Assembly: GCF_003633755.1 (NCBI RefSeq)
Contig: NZ_RBIL01000001.1
Location: 3,085,426-3,149,425, forward strand
Direction of reading: 5' to 3'
Length of the DNA stretch: 64,000 nucleotides
Origin: Solirubrobacter pauli
Lineage (GTDB): Bacteria > Actinomycetota > Thermoleophilia > Solirubrobacterales > Solirubrobacteraceae
Positions 51,263 to 60,023 of this stretch are shown here, piece after piece. The position numbers were made by a program, and so were the translations under genes. Position 1 is the first letter of the stretch, and each line of letters starts with the position of its first letter. Under the pieces are notes generated by a model that made no database searches, had not been told where the DNA came from, and saw only the letters and a program-made list of their open reading frames with translations.

Positions 51263-51904
51263 ATGGCGGTTCTGTTTGACCTCGACGGCGTGCTGATCGA
51301 CTCGCGCGCGCCGTTCCTCACCAGCCTCAACCACGGCTTCGACACGCTCGGGCTCGCCCGCCGCGACCCGGAGGAGCTGCTCCCGTACATCGGCCCGCCG
51401 TTCAAGGTCGCGTTCCCCGGGCTGCTCGGCGTCGGGCCCGACGACCCGCTCGTCGACGCGCTGATCGACGCCTATCGGGAGCGCTACGCCACCGCGATGC
51501 TGGAGGAGACGACCCTCGCGCCGGGCATCGCCGAGGCGGTCGCCGGGCTCGACGGCCCGCTGGCGGTGGCCACGTCCAAGCCGCACCGCTTCGCCGACCC
51601 GATCCTCGAGCGCCTCGGCCTGCGCGATCGCTTCGCCTTCGTGTTCGGGCCCGAGCTGGACGCACGCGCCGAGACCAAGGCCGAGACGATCACGCGCGCG
51701 CTCGAGCAGCTCCGCACCACCGACGCGATCATGATCGGGGACCGTCGCTTCGACGTCGAAGGCGCGCACGCGAACGGCATCCGCTGCATCGGCGTCACCT
51801 GGGGCATCGGCACCCGCGAGGAGCTCGAGACGGCCGGCGCGGACGCGATCATCGACGACCCGCTCGAGCTCGATCCGACGATCCGCGTAATGTCCCGCCC
51901 GTGA
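51263..51904 (+). CDS. HAD family hydrolase (phosphoglycolate phosphatase-like)
   Basis: A 213-residue HAD phosphatase: motif I FDLDGVLIDS (about 5-14), motif II VATSKPH, Lys in the motif III region (AETKAET), and motif IV IMIGDRRFDVEGAHANG. The cap is helical (C1), as in Gph and pyrophosphatase-type enzymes. There is no ribosome binding site. GTGA overlap with the next gene. Confidence 0.92.
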   Translation: MAVLFDLDGVLIDSRAPFLTSLNHGFDTLGLARRDPEELLPYIGPPFKVAFPGLLGVGPDDPLVDALIDAYRERYATAMLEETTLAPGIAEAVAGLDGPLAVATSKPHRFADPILERLGLRDRFAFVFGPELDARAETKAETITRALEQLRTTDAIMIGDRRFDVEGAHANGIRCIGVTWGIGTREELETAGADAIIDDPLELDPTIRVMSRP

Positions 51905-52392
51905 TTGCTGCGTTCAACCTGTACACGGTCTCGCTGTTCCTCCACATCAGCGCCGCCATCGTCGGCCTCGGCGCGACGTTCGCGCTCTCGATCGCCTTCC
52001 CGCTCGCGGTCCGGATGGGCGACCCGCGCCACCTGCTGTTCATGCACCGGCTGAACCTCGAGGTGATCACGAAGCTGGCCAGCCCGGCGCTCGCGCTGAT
52101 CCTCGTCACCGGCATCGTGCAGGTCCTCGACAGCGACTTCATCGGCTTCGGCGACGCGTGGATCAGCACCGCGTTCGTGCTCGTGATCATCATCGGCGGC
52201 CTGCAGGGCGCCTACTTCACGAAGACCGACCGCAAGCTCGCCGCGCAGGTCGAGTCCGAGCTGGCGAGCGGTGCGACCGAGCTCTCGCCCGAGTATCAGC
52301 TGGAAGCGCGGCGTGAGGGCAGCATGGGCGCGCTCACCGGCCTGCTCGTGCTGGCGACCGTCGCCGTGATGGTGTTCAAGCCAGGCGCGTAA
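51901..52392 (+). CDS. DUF2269-type integral membrane protein
   Basis: A 163-residue protein with four helices (about 8-32, 55-80, 88-108 and 140-158) and conserved His residues in FLHISAAIVGLG and LFMHRLN, which may bind haem or metal. The family's function is unknown. GTG start overlapping the HAD stop. Confidence 0.8.
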   Translation: MIAAFNLYTVSLFLHISAAIVGLGATFALSIAFPLAVRMGDPRHLLFMHRLNLEVITKLASPALALILVTGIVQVLDSDFIGFGDAWISTAFVLVIIIGGLQGAYFTKTDRKLAAQVESELASGATELSPEYQLEARREGSMGALTGLLVLATVAVMVFKPGA

Positions 52393-54553
52393 CCGGCTGC
52401 AGCGCCAGCGCGGCGAGCTCGGCGGCCGGCATCGGGCGGCCGATCAGGAAGCCCTGGCCGTAGTCGCAGCCGCTCTCGGTGAGCAGCGCGTGCGCCTCGT
52501 CGGTCTCGATGCCCTCGCCGACGGCGCGCAGGCCGAGGTTGTGCGCGAGGTCGACGATCGTCTGCACGATGGTCGCGGCCTCCGGGTCCTCGTCCATGCC
52601 GAGGATGAAGGACTTGTCGATCTTGAGCTCCTGCACGGGCAGCTCACGCAGGTAGGCGAGCGAGGAGGAGCCCGTGCCGAAGTCGTCCAGCGAGAGCTCG
52701 ATCCCGAGCTCGCCGAGCTTGTTCATGATCTCGATCACGCGCACCGGGTCGGCGGCGACGATCGTCTCGGTGATCTCCAGCAGCAGCATCGACGGGTCGA
52801 GCTCCCACTTCTCCAGCAGCGCCTTCACGTCGACCGGCAGGCCGAGGTCGAGCAGGTTCGGCGCACCGAGGTTGACGGCGACCGGGAGGTTCAGGCCGGC
52901 GGCCTGCCAGCGCGCGCACTGGCCGAGCGCGTCGTCGAGGACGCGCAGGGTGAGCGGGCGCATCAGGCCGGTCTGCTCCGCGAGCGGCAGGAACGCGCCC
53001 GGGCCGAGCAGGCCGAACTGCGGGTGCTCCCAGCGCACGAGCGCCTCGGCGCCGCGGACCGTCCCGCTCTGCAGGTCGAACTTGGGCTGGTAGTGCACGA
53101 CGATCTGGCCCGACTCGATCGCGTCCGGCAGCTCGCCGATCAGGGCGAGCCGCGCGCGTGAGTGGCCGTCGCGCGACGCGCTGTAGACCTCGTAGCCGAC
53201 GCCGCGGCTCTTGGCCGAGTACATGGCGATGTCGGCGCGCTGCATGAGCGACTCGACGTCGCGGCCGTGCTCGGGGAACATCGCGATGCCGACGCTGGCG
53301 CGCACGAGCATCGTCATGCCCTGGAAGCGGAACGGCTCCTCGATCGCCGCGCCGAGCTTGCCCGCCATCACCTCGGCGGCCTCGACGGTCGTGTCGAGCG
53401 GCATCAGCACGGCGAACTCGTCGCCGCCGACGCGGGCCACGAGCGAGGCGCCGGGCGCGCACGCTTCCAGCCGCGGCCCGATCTCGCGCAGCAGCCGGTC
53501 GCCGGCCTGGTGGCCGAGCGTGTCGTTGAGCTCCTTGAAGTGGTCGAGGTCGATCAGCAGCAGCGCGAGCTTGGTCTTGGCGGCGCGCGCGGCGGTGGTC
53601 GACTCGTCGAGGCGGGCGAACAGCTTGCGGCGGTTCGCGAGGCCGGTGAGCGGGTCGTGCAGCGCGTCGTGCTCGCGCTGGGCGGCGAGCGCGCGCAGCT
53701 CGTCCTCGAGCTCGCGGCGGTCGGTGGCGTCGCGCATGTTGAGCACGAAGCCGCCGACGCTGGTGTCGTGCAGGCGGTTGGCCGCGACGACGTCGAAGTG
53801 GCGGTGGCCGCCGGCGCCGTGCGCGAGGCGCAGCGTCAGGTTGCGGCGCAGGTCGGGCTTGCCGTCGGCGTCGGCGAAGTAGCCGTCGAGCGCGGGCCGG
53901 TCGTCGGGGTGGACGAGGTCGTGCACGCGCGTGCCGACGATCGCGTCGGGCGCATGGCCGAGCACGCCGCGGATCGACTCCGCCTGCCAGCGCACCCGCT
54001 GGTCGGCGCCGACGATCGTCACCACGTCGGTGGAGTTCTGGACGATCGAGTTCAACCGGCGCTGGATGGTCTCGGAGGTGCGGAGCGCGACCAGCAGGGC
54101 CTGGGCGAGCAGCGGCGCGAGGGCGACGGCGGCGACGCGCGCCATGTCGGCCTCCATCTGCTCCTCGCCGCGGCCGGCGTGCGCGCCGAGCAGGGCCGCC
54201 ATCCACAGCACGTACCGGGCCACGGCCAGCGGGAAGCCGCCGTAGAGGCTGCGGAAGAGGATGCCCAGCAACGGGAGGAACGGGTCGCCCGGCGCCACGT
54301 GCAGGATCAGGAAGACGGCGTAGGCCTCGAACGGCTCGAGCGCGAGCGCGAAGCGACGCCGCTTGTAGCCGAGGATCCAGTAGCCGCCGAGCGCCAGCGA
54401 CAGGACGACGCCCGCGAGCTTCGCGGGCGCGCTGGCGTCACCCGTCGGGACCGTCAACGCCGCCTGGGCCGCGCCGGCGACCGCGAACGCGAGGAAGAGC
54501 AGCCGGAACCGCGCGAACGGGGTCTGGGGCAGCTTGACGGCGGGTCGGATCAC
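52376..54553 (-). CDS. Membrane GGDEF-EAL protein with PAS domain
   Basis: About 725 residues: four to six membrane helices (1 to about 165), a PAS domain (about 175-290; IVQNSTDVVTIVGADQRVRW), a GGDEF domain with intact VARVGGDEFAVLMP (about 395), and an EAL domain with intact EALVRWEHP and DDFGTGSSSLAYL (about 475-720), plus EGIET. Both c-di-GMP-making and -breaking motifs are complete, so it may be bifunctional. GTG 54553 is chosen because AAGGA precedes it and the frame upstream looks non-coding. Divergent from the synthase fusion gene. Confidence 0.9.
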   Translation of the reverse strand: MIRPAVKLPQTPFARFRLLFLAFAVAGAAQAALTVPTGDASAPAKLAGVVLSLALGGYWILGYKRRRFALALEPFEAYAVFLILHVAPGDPFLPLLGILFRSLYGGFPLAVARYVLWMAALLGAHAGRGEEQMEADMARVAAVALAPLLAQALLVALRTSETIQRRLNSIVQNSTDVVTIVGADQRVRWQAESIRGVLGHAPDAIVGTRVHDLVHPDDRPALDGYFADADGKPDLRRNLTLRLAHGAGGHRHFDVVAANRLHDTSVGGFVLNMRDATDRRELEDELRALAAQREHDALHDPLTGLANRRKLFARLDESTTAARAAKTKLALLLIDLDHFKELNDTLGHQAGDRLLREIGPRLEACAPGASLVARVGGDEFAVLMPLDTTVEAAEVMAGKLGAAIEEPFRFQGMTMLVRASVGIAMFPEHGRDVESLMQRADIAMYSAKSRGVGYEVYSASRDGHSRARLALIGELPDAIESGQIVVHYQPKFDLQSGTVRGAEALVRWEHPQFGLLGPGAFLPLAEQTGLMRPLTLRVLDDALGQCARWQAAGLNLPVAVNLGAPNLLDLGLPVDVKALLEKWELDPSMLLLEITETIVAADPVRVIEIMNKLGELGIELSLDDFGTGSSSLAYLRELPVQELKIDKSFILGMDEDPEAATIVQTIVDLAHNLGLRAVGEGIETDEAHALLTESGCDYGQGFLIGRPMPAAELAALALQPVTRLA

Positions 54554-54709
54554 CTTGTCCTTGAGTTTCGGACAGATGGCCGAGGTCTTTAGCCGGACGT
54601 TCGATTCTTGGCGCCGCGTGGCGGTTTCCGCGTGACCGACATCACATTCAAGGTCTCTCACCGGTCGGCCGATGGATGCGTATCACGATCCGATTTGTGG
54701 GGGAACACC

Positions 54710-57100
54710 GTGCCGACTGCTGAAGAGCGCCTGGCGATCCTGGACGAAGTACTGACCGAGGCGGCCGGCAAGGGCCTGCTGCAGCTTTCACCCGACGACG
54801 TGGCGCCGCTGGATGGTCGGACGATCTCCCTGGATGGCCGCTCGGTCGTGAGCTTCGGCTCGTGCAGCTATCTGGGCCTCGAGCTGGACCCGCGGATGAA
54901 GCAGGCGACGATCGACGCCGTCCTGCGCTACGGCACCCAGTTCTCCAGCTCGCGCGGGTACCTGTCCTCGCCGCAGTACCTCGAGCTCGAGACGCTGCTG
55001 AGCCAGATGTTCGGCGGCCACGTGCTCGTCACGCCGACGACGTCGCTCGGGCATCTGTCGACGCTGCCGGTGCTCGTCGACTCCACGGACGCGGTCCTGC
55101 TCGACCATCAGGTCCACGCGTCCGTCCAGATGGCCGCGAACCAGCTGCGCGTGAAGGGCACGGCGGTCGACCTCGTCCGCCACAACCACATGGAGCGGCT
55201 CGAGGCGATGATCAACCGCCTCTCGAAGGACCACGACCGGATCTGGTACATGGCCGACGGCGTCTACTCGATGTTCGCCGACCTCGCGCCCTTCGCCGAG
55301 CTGCGTGCGTTGCTCGACAAGTACCCGCAGCTGTGGCTCTACGTCGACGACTCGCACGGCGTCGGCTGGGCGGGGCAGCACGGGCGCGGCCCGGCGCTCG
55401 ACGTCCTCGGCGGCCACCCGCGCGTGATCGCCGCGTGCTCGTTGAACAAGTCCTTCGGCGCCGCCGGTGGCGCGATCGTGTTCCCGGACGCCGAGCTGCG
55501 CCGCCGCGTGAAGACGGGCGGCGGCCCGATGATGTTCTCCGGCCCGATCCAGCCGCCGCTGCTCGGCGCCGCGATCGAGTCGGCCAAGATCCACCTGTCG
55601 GACGAGCTGCCGGCGCTGCAGGCGGCGCTGCGCGAGCGCGTCGAGCTGTTCACGTCGTTGTGCTCCGAGCACGGCATCCCGCTCGCGACCACTGACACCA
55701 CGCCGATCCGCTACGTCCCGCTCGGCCTGCCGGTCGTCGCGCACGACGTGATCGGGCAGATCCTCGCGGACGGCTACTACACGAACCTCGGCACGTTCCC
55801 GGCGGTGCCGATGAAGCACGCCGGCGTGCGCATCACGCTCACGCTGCACCACACGGTCGAGGACATCCGCGGGCTGGTCGAGTCGCTGGCGCGGCACGTG
55901 CCGGCCGCGCTCGAGCGCGCGGGCGAGGCCGCCAAGCGCCGCCACGCGAAGATCGTCGGCGAGCACGGTCCGGCGCTGGCGATCGAGCACCACGTCTCGG
56001 CCGACGCGCTCAACGCCGCCGAATGGGACACGCTGCTGGGCGAGCGCGGCACGTTCACCGTCGACGGCCTGCGGTTCCTCGAGCGCGCCTTCGGGCAGCC
56101 GGGCGAGCGCCCCGAGGACCAGTGGGCGTTCCACTACTACGTCGTGCGCGACCGCGCGGGCAAGGCCGTGCTGGCCACGTTCTTCACGGCGGCGCTGTGG
56201 AAGGACGACATGATGGCCTCCGCCGCCGTGTCCGACCTCGTCGAGGCGCGGCGTGCCGAGGACCCGTACTACCTGACGTCCACGACGTTCGGGATGGGCT
56301 CGCTGCTGACCGAGGGCGACCACCTGTACCTGGACCGCAACGCCGACTGGAAGGGCGCGCTGGACCTGCTGATGGCGGCCGTGTCGGAAGACGCGCGCGC
56401 GGCCGGGGCCGGCACGATCGTGTTCCGCGACCTGCACGCGGCGGACCTCGAGCTGGCCGAGGCGGTGCGCGAGCGCGGCTACGTGAAGACGTCCCTCCCA
56501 CAGTCGCTGGTGTACGAGCCGGTCCACGGCGGAGACGCGGAGTGGCTGGCGAAGCTGTCGGTCAAGGCGCGCGTGCACCAGCGCAAGTCCGTGCTGGCGT
56601 TCGACGACGCCTACGAGGTCGAGTGGCTGCGCGCGGGCGGCCGCGAGGTGAGCGACGCCGAGCTCGACCACCTGTACGCGCTGTACCTCGCCGTGCAGGC
56701 GCGCGGGCGCGACCTGAACTCGTTCCCGCTGCCCAAGGGCTTCCTGCGCGACATGCTCGCCCACCCGTCGTGGGAGCTGATGACGCTGCGGCTGAAGGAG
56801 AGCGGGACGGTCGTGGCCTTCGGCGCGCACTTCGTCGGCACGCGCCACTACGCGCCGATGGTCGTCGGGCTCGACTACGACTACACGCGCTCGCACGGCG
56901 CCTACCGCCAGGCACTGCGCCAGGCGGTCCTGCGCGCGCGGGAGCTCGGCTCCAAGCGCGTCCTGCTGGGCATGGGCGCGACGTTCGAGAAGACCCGCTT
57001 CGGCGCGCATGTGCAGGAGCGCGTGGCCTTCGCGCAGGCGAGCGACCATTACTCGAGCGAGGTGCTCGCGGCGCTGGCCGCCGACTCACACGGCGCCTGA
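54710..57100 (+). CDS. Alpha-oxoamine synthase fused to FemAB-like/GNAT acyltransferase
   Basis: About 796 residues. The N-terminal half (about 1-405) is a PLP-dependent alpha-oxoamine synthase (BioF, KBL and serine palmitoyltransferase family): SYLGLELDPRMKQA, SSRGYLS, YVDDSHGVGW, and the Schiff-base lysine in ACSLNKSFGAAGGAIV. The C-terminal half (about 440-790) is an acyltransferase of the FemAB/GNAT type (VHQRKSVLAF, FGAHFVGTRHYAPMVVGLDYDY, LGMGATFEKTRFG). This could make and N-acylate a long-chain base. GTG 54710 follows GGGGGAAC; an earlier GTG at 54632 is possible. Confidence 0.85.
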   Translation: MPTAEERLAILDEVLTEAAGKGLLQLSPDDVAPLDGRTISLDGRSVVSFGSCSYLGLELDPRMKQATIDAVLRYGTQFSSSRGYLSSPQYLELETLLSQMFGGHVLVTPTTSLGHLSTLPVLVDSTDAVLLDHQVHASVQMAANQLRVKGTAVDLVRHNHMERLEAMINRLSKDHDRIWYMADGVYSMFADLAPFAELRALLDKYPQLWLYVDDSHGVGWAGQHGRGPALDVLGGHPRVIAACSLNKSFGAAGGAIVFPDAELRRRVKTGGGPMMFSGPIQPPLLGAAIESAKIHLSDELPALQAALRERVELFTSLCSEHGIPLATTDTTPIRYVPLGLPVVAHDVIGQILADGYYTNLGTFPAVPMKHAGVRITLTLHHTVEDIRGLVESLARHVPAALERAGEAAKRRHAKIVGEHGPALAIEHHVSADALNAAEWDTLLGERGTFTVDGLRFLERAFGQPGERPEDQWAFHYYVVRDRAGKAVLATFFTAALWKDDMMASAAVSDLVEARRAEDPYYLTSTTFGMGSLLTEGDHLYLDRNADWKGALDLLMAAVSEDARAAGAGTIVFRDLHAADLELAEAVRERGYVKTSLPQSLVYEPVHGGDAEWLAKLSVKARVHQRKSVLAFDDAYEVEWLRAGGREVSDAELDHLYALYLAVQARGRDLNSFPLPKGFLRDMLAHPSWELMTLRLKESGTVVAFGAHFVGTRHYAPMVVGLDYDYTRSHGAYRQALRQAVLRARELGSKRVLLGMGATFEKTRFGAHVQERVAFAQASDHYSSEVLAALAADSHGA

Positions 57101-57125
57101 ACTTGAACGTCCAGGACGCTTAAGC

Positions 57126-57845
57126 TCAGCGGTTGTGGTTGACGGCCTCCACGTTGTGGCCGTCGGGATCGAGGACGAAGGCCCCGTAGTAGCCGGGGTG
57201 GTACTCGGCGCGCTCTCCGGGCGCGCCGTTGTCCTCGTATCCCGCCTCGATGGCGGCCGCGTGGAACGCGTCGACCTTGGCGTTCGTGTCGGCGCTGAGC
57301 GCGATGTGCACGTGTTCGGTGACGGGCTCGCCGGTGACGTAGGAGAACGACGCGCCGTCCGTGATGATCTGGACGTGGTCGGGCTCGTCGACGCCGATCG
57401 CGTGCCCGGTGGCGACGTAGAAGCGCCTGATCGCCGCGACGTCGCGCGTGCGCAGCCACAGGTGGTCGATCGCGCCCGTCTCCCGCGTCCGGCCGGTGTA
57501 GACCGCCTCGACGCTGTTGCCGTCCGGGTCGCGGAGGAAGCCGCCGTAGTAGTCCTCGCGGTACTGGGGGCGAGGGCCGGGCGCGCCGTCGTCCTGGTAG
57601 CCGGCGTCGACGCCGGCGCGGTGGAAGGCGTCCACGAGGTCGTGGGACGGCGCGAAGAACGCGATGTGCAGGTGCTTCGTGACCGGACCGTCCGTGCCGA
57701 TCGCGAAGTCGCCCCACTCGGTGTACGTCGGGTCGTCGTGCCGCTCGAGGCCGAGCACCGGCAGGACGGTGTCGTAGAAGCGCTGCGACGCGTTCAGGTC
57801 GGCGACGCGGATGCCCACATGGTCGATCACACGGTCATTGTGCAC
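57126..57845 (-). CDS. Two-domain VOC (glyoxalase-like) protein
   Basis: A 239-residue protein made of two tandem VOC domains (about 1-118 and 124-236), both beginning IDH(V/L) and both ending with DPDGxxVEAV. Each has the His/Glu pattern of vicinal oxygen chelate metal sites. The GTG start overlaps the stop of the cytochrome gene upstream by 11 bases. A dioxygenase or resistance-type function is possible; the substrate is unknown. Confidence 0.88.
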   Translation of the reverse strand: MHNDRVIDHVGIRVADLNASQRFYDTVLPVLGLERHDDPTYTEWGDFAIGTDGPVTKHLHIAFFAPSHDLVDAFHRAGVDAGYQDDGAPGPRPQYREDYYGGFLRDPDGNSVEAVYTGRTRETGAIDHLWLRTRDVAAIRRFYVATGHAIGVDEPDHVQIITDGASFSYVTGEPVTEHVHIALSADTNAKVDAFHAAAIEAGYEDNGAPGERAEYHPGYYGAFVLDPDGHNVEAVNHNR

Positions 57846-58191
57846 CGAGCAGGAAGGTGACCAAACGTTCGAGGTCCGGCGGGCTGATCCGGGTCGCGAA
57901 GTCGTCGGGCATCGGGCCGTCGCGGGGCGGCGCGACGATCGCGCGCTGCACGTCCTTCCGGCTCGCGCCGACCAGCGCCACCTCGAGGTCCGGGCCGATC
58001 GGGGCGGTCGAGCCGGCCGGCGCGAACGTGTGGCAGGAGCCGCAGCCCTGCTCGATGAAGACCGCGAGGCCGTCGCGGGTGGGCTTCGTCGCGGTCGTCG
58101 CGGTGGAGTCGCCTCCGCCGGCGAAGGCGGCGATCGTCATCGCCGCCCCCGCGCAGACGAGGCCACCGGCGGCGAGGGTGGTGGCTCTCAC
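57835..58191 (-). CDS. Small c-type cytochrome
   Basis: A 118-residue protein: one N-terminal helix (TTLAAGGLVCAGAAMTIAAFAGG) as signal or anchor, then a class I cytochrome c domain with haem motif CGSCH (about 60-64) and a likely axial Met in DGPMPDDFA. The GTG start overlaps the stop of the upstream gene. Probably an extracytoplasmic electron carrier. Confidence 0.88.
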   Translation of the reverse strand: MRATTLAAGGLVCAGAAMTIAAFAGGGDSTATTATKPTRDGLAVFIEQGCGSCHTFAPAGSTAPIGPDLEVALVGASRKDVQRAIVAPPRDGPMPDDFATRISPPDLERLVTFLLGAQ

Positions 58192-58691
58192 GCCGCCTGC
58201 GGTTCGTGCCGCCGGTGCCGTCGGGCGAGGAGCAGCACCGCGGCCAGCAGGAAGGCGAGGCCACCGAGCGCGAGCAGGGTGACGTTCGGGCCGCCTTCGT
58301 CGGTCGCGGTCGCGGGCGCGGAGACGGGCCCGCCGATCCGCACCGCCGGGAAGGTGTGCGGCTGCTGCGTGATGAAGCCGTCGTTGACCTCGTACGTCCA
58401 CGTCCCGGCCGTCGGGAACACCACGTTCGCGCGGTACACGCCGGGCTTGCCGGTCGGCGCGGCGTCGAACGTCCGCGTCGCGTCGCCGCTGCGGATCGTG
58501 ACCGTGGGCTGCACGTCCACCAGCGGCGTCCGCCCGTGCTGGAGCACGGTCAGATCGACGGTCCACGGGTCCCTGGGTTGCGTGCCCGCGGGCGTGGAGC
58601 TCAACCCGACCGTGGCCCACCCACCGGCCATCGCGGCGGGCGCGAGCACCAGCATCGCCAGCACTGCAAGAGCGATCAGCAGACGGCGCAC
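58188..58691 (-). CDS. YtkA/CopC-like extracytoplasmic protein with C-terminal anchor
   Basis: A 167-residue protein: signal peptide (1 to about 22, APAAMA), an Ig-like beta domain (about 24-122; GVYRANVVFPTAGTWTYEV typical of YtkA/FixH-like domains), a linker, and a C-terminal membrane helix (about 138-158) with a basic end. The GTG start has GGAGG six bases upstream. In an operon with the cytochrome c, it may handle copper or assist cytochrome function. Confidence 0.8.
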   Translation of the reverse strand: MRRLLIALAVLAMLVLAPAAMAGGWATVGLSSTPAGTQPRDPWTVDLTVLQHGRTPLVDVQPTVTIRSGDATRTFDAAPTGKPGVYRANVVFPTAGTWTYEVNDGFITQQPHTFPAVRIGGPVSAPATATDEGGPNVTLLALGGLAFLLAAVLLLARRHRRHEPQAA

Positions 58692-58760
58692 CGTGCGCCT
58701 CCTTTCCTCGAACGCCCTCTATACGCCCGCCGGTCGGCAGAGGTTCCCCCGAACCTAAAG

Positions 58761-58791
58761 GAACCTAAATGGGTCTGACCCCTTTAGGTTC
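58761..58791. repeat. REP-like palindrome, copy 1
   Basis: GAACCTAAA...TTTAGGTTC flank GGGTCTGACCC, making one hairpin. The 20 bases 58771-58790 are identical to 58838-58857. A further GAACCTAAAG stands at 58751-58760. Confidence 0.75.
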
Positions 58792-58833
58792 GGAGCCAGG
58801 CCCGAATGTGCCGATTTGGTGCAGGTTTGCGTT

Positions 58834-58857
58834 AAAGGGGTCTGACCCCTTTAGGTT
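58834..58857. repeat. REP-like palindrome, copy 2
   Basis: AAAGGGGTCTGACCCCTTT (58834-58852) is a perfect palindrome around one T, followed by AGGTT as in copy 1. It lies 7 bases before the start of the exonuclease-like gene. Confidence 0.75.
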
Positions 58858-58864
58858 GGAGCGG

Positions 58865-59782
58865 GTGCGGACCGTCGTCGCCGTTCTCTTCGCGCTGCCC
58901 TGGATCGGGTGGGCGCTGCTGCGCACGCTCGGGGTGGAGGCGCCGTTCCCGCTCGTCGCGGCGATCGCCTTCACGCCCTACGCGGCGCTCACGTCGCCCG
59001 CGCCGGTGGTGCTGGCGCTGATCCTGCGGCGCAAGGCCGTCGCGATCGTCTCGGGCGTGGCCGCGGTCGCGCTGGCGTTCGCGATGGTGCCGCGGGCCGT
59101 AGCCGGGCCGCAGCCGGAGGCCGGCGGGCCGCGGCTGGTGGTGATGACGTCGAACCTGTGGCTGGGGCGCGCGGACGTGCCGGCGGTGCTGCGGGTCGCG
59201 CGCGAGCACGACGTGGACGTGCTGAGCGTGCAGGAGCTGCGGCCGAAGATGCTGCCGAAGTTCGAGACCGACCAGTTCCCGCACCGGATCCTGCTGCCCG
59301 ACGCGGGCGCGGCGGGTGCCGGGCTGCTGTCGAAGTACCCGCTCGCCTCCTCCGGCGGCGAGCTGCAACCCGAGGCGGTGTTCACGGTCGAGGGCGCGCC
59401 GCCCGTGCGGATCAAGGCCGTGCACCCGCGTCCGCCGGTGACCTTCGAGGCGGCACCCGACTGGCGACGCGCACTCGAGGCGCTGCCCAGCTCCGACGGC
59501 GTCGGCGACGTCCGCATCCTCGCGGGCGACTTCAACGCGACGCTCGACCATCCCGAGCTCCGCGCCCTGCTGGACCGCGGCTACACCGACGCCGCCGACG
59601 CCACGGGCGAGGGCTGGACGCACACCTGGCCGGCCGGGACCAAGTCCGACCGCGCGCTGCCGCTGACCATCGACCACGTGCTCGTCGACGAACGCGTGCG
59701 CGTCGAGAAGGTCACGGTCGTCGACATCCCGCGCAGCGACCATCGCGCCGTGATCGCGGAGCTGCGGCTTCCCGACCGTTAG
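58865..59782 (+). CDS. Endonuclease/exonuclease/phosphatase family membrane protein
   Basis: A 305-residue protein: two to three N-terminal membrane helices (about 4-75), then an EEP domain (about 95-300) with SNLWLGRAD, catalytic Glu in VQELRP, GDFNATLDHP and SDHRAVIAEL. Such membrane-anchored EEP proteins are common in Actinobacteria, and their substrates (DNA, lipid or sugar phosphate) are unknown. GTG 58865 is chosen because GGAG lies 4 bases upstream and upstream codons are repeat-derived. Confidence 0.88.
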   Translation: MRTVVAVLFALPWIGWALLRTLGVEAPFPLVAAIAFTPYAALTSPAPVVLALILRRKAVAIVSGVAAVALAFAMVPRAVAGPQPEAGGPRLVVMTSNLWLGRADVPAVLRVAREHDVDVLSVQELRPKMLPKFETDQFPHRILLPDAGAAGAGLLSKYPLASSGGELQPEAVFTVEGAPPVRIKAVHPRPPVTFEAAPDWRRALEALPSSDGVGDVRILAGDFNATLDHPELRALLDRGYTDAADATGEGWTHTWPAGTKSDRALPLTIDHVLVDERVRVEKVTVVDIPRSDHRAVIAELRLPDR

Positions 59783-59813
59783 TCGGTTCGCTTCCGACCG
59801 GATGTCGGTGGTC

Positions 59814-59827
59814 CGCAACCGCTTTCG
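59814..59827. promoter_or_regulatory. LacI-type operator-like palindrome
   Basis: CGCAACCGCTTTCG fits CGNAANCGNTTNCG and matches the operator candidate at 24447-24460 at 11 of 14 positions. It lies just before the structured RNA candidate. Confidence 0.35.
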
Positions 59828-59829
59828 CC

Positions 59830-60023
59830 AGCAGAATCTCCCTCAGGAGAAAGGGTGCTGCACACGCACTCCGAGTCCCGGCCTCTCCTCCCAGGGACTC
59901 GGATTCGGTGGCGGAACCTCCCGGCCAGGCCTGGACAACCTGGCCGGGAACTCCGCATCACAGACACCGAGAGGTGGACAGCAGGCAGAGTCACGGGGCC
60001 CCATCGGGGCCCCGTTTCTCGTT
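59830..60023 (+). ncRNA. Candidate structured RNA ending in a terminator
   Basis: No gene lies in the 255 bases after the exonuclease-like gene, but strong helices do: CCGAGTCCC/GGGACTCGG (59871-59902), CCCGGCCAGG/CCTGGCCGGG (59920-59948) enclosed by GTGGCGGA/TCCGCATCAC, and the terminator at 59994. Either an independent small RNA or a long structured 3' region of the preceding message. It does not match a riboswitch or RNA family I can name. No confident promoter. Confidence 0.45.
59994..60023 (+). terminator. Strong intrinsic terminator
   Basis: CGGGGCCCC / GGGGCCCCG form a perfect 9-base-pair stem with an ATC loop, followed by TTTCTCGTT. It ends plus-strand transcription before the convergent ligase gene. 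Confidence 0.85.

Noticed and set aside
59838-59860. AATCTCCCTCAGGAGAAAGG resembles the 3' end of a glycine riboswitch
   Set aside because: The required upstream GGAGAG and CCGAAGG-type elements are missing and the nearest downstream gene is on the other strand.
59870-60000. Possible c-di-AMP (ydaO) or cobalamin riboswitch
   Set aside because: The helices are strong but the conserved sequence blocks of these classes are not present, and no plus-strand gene follows.
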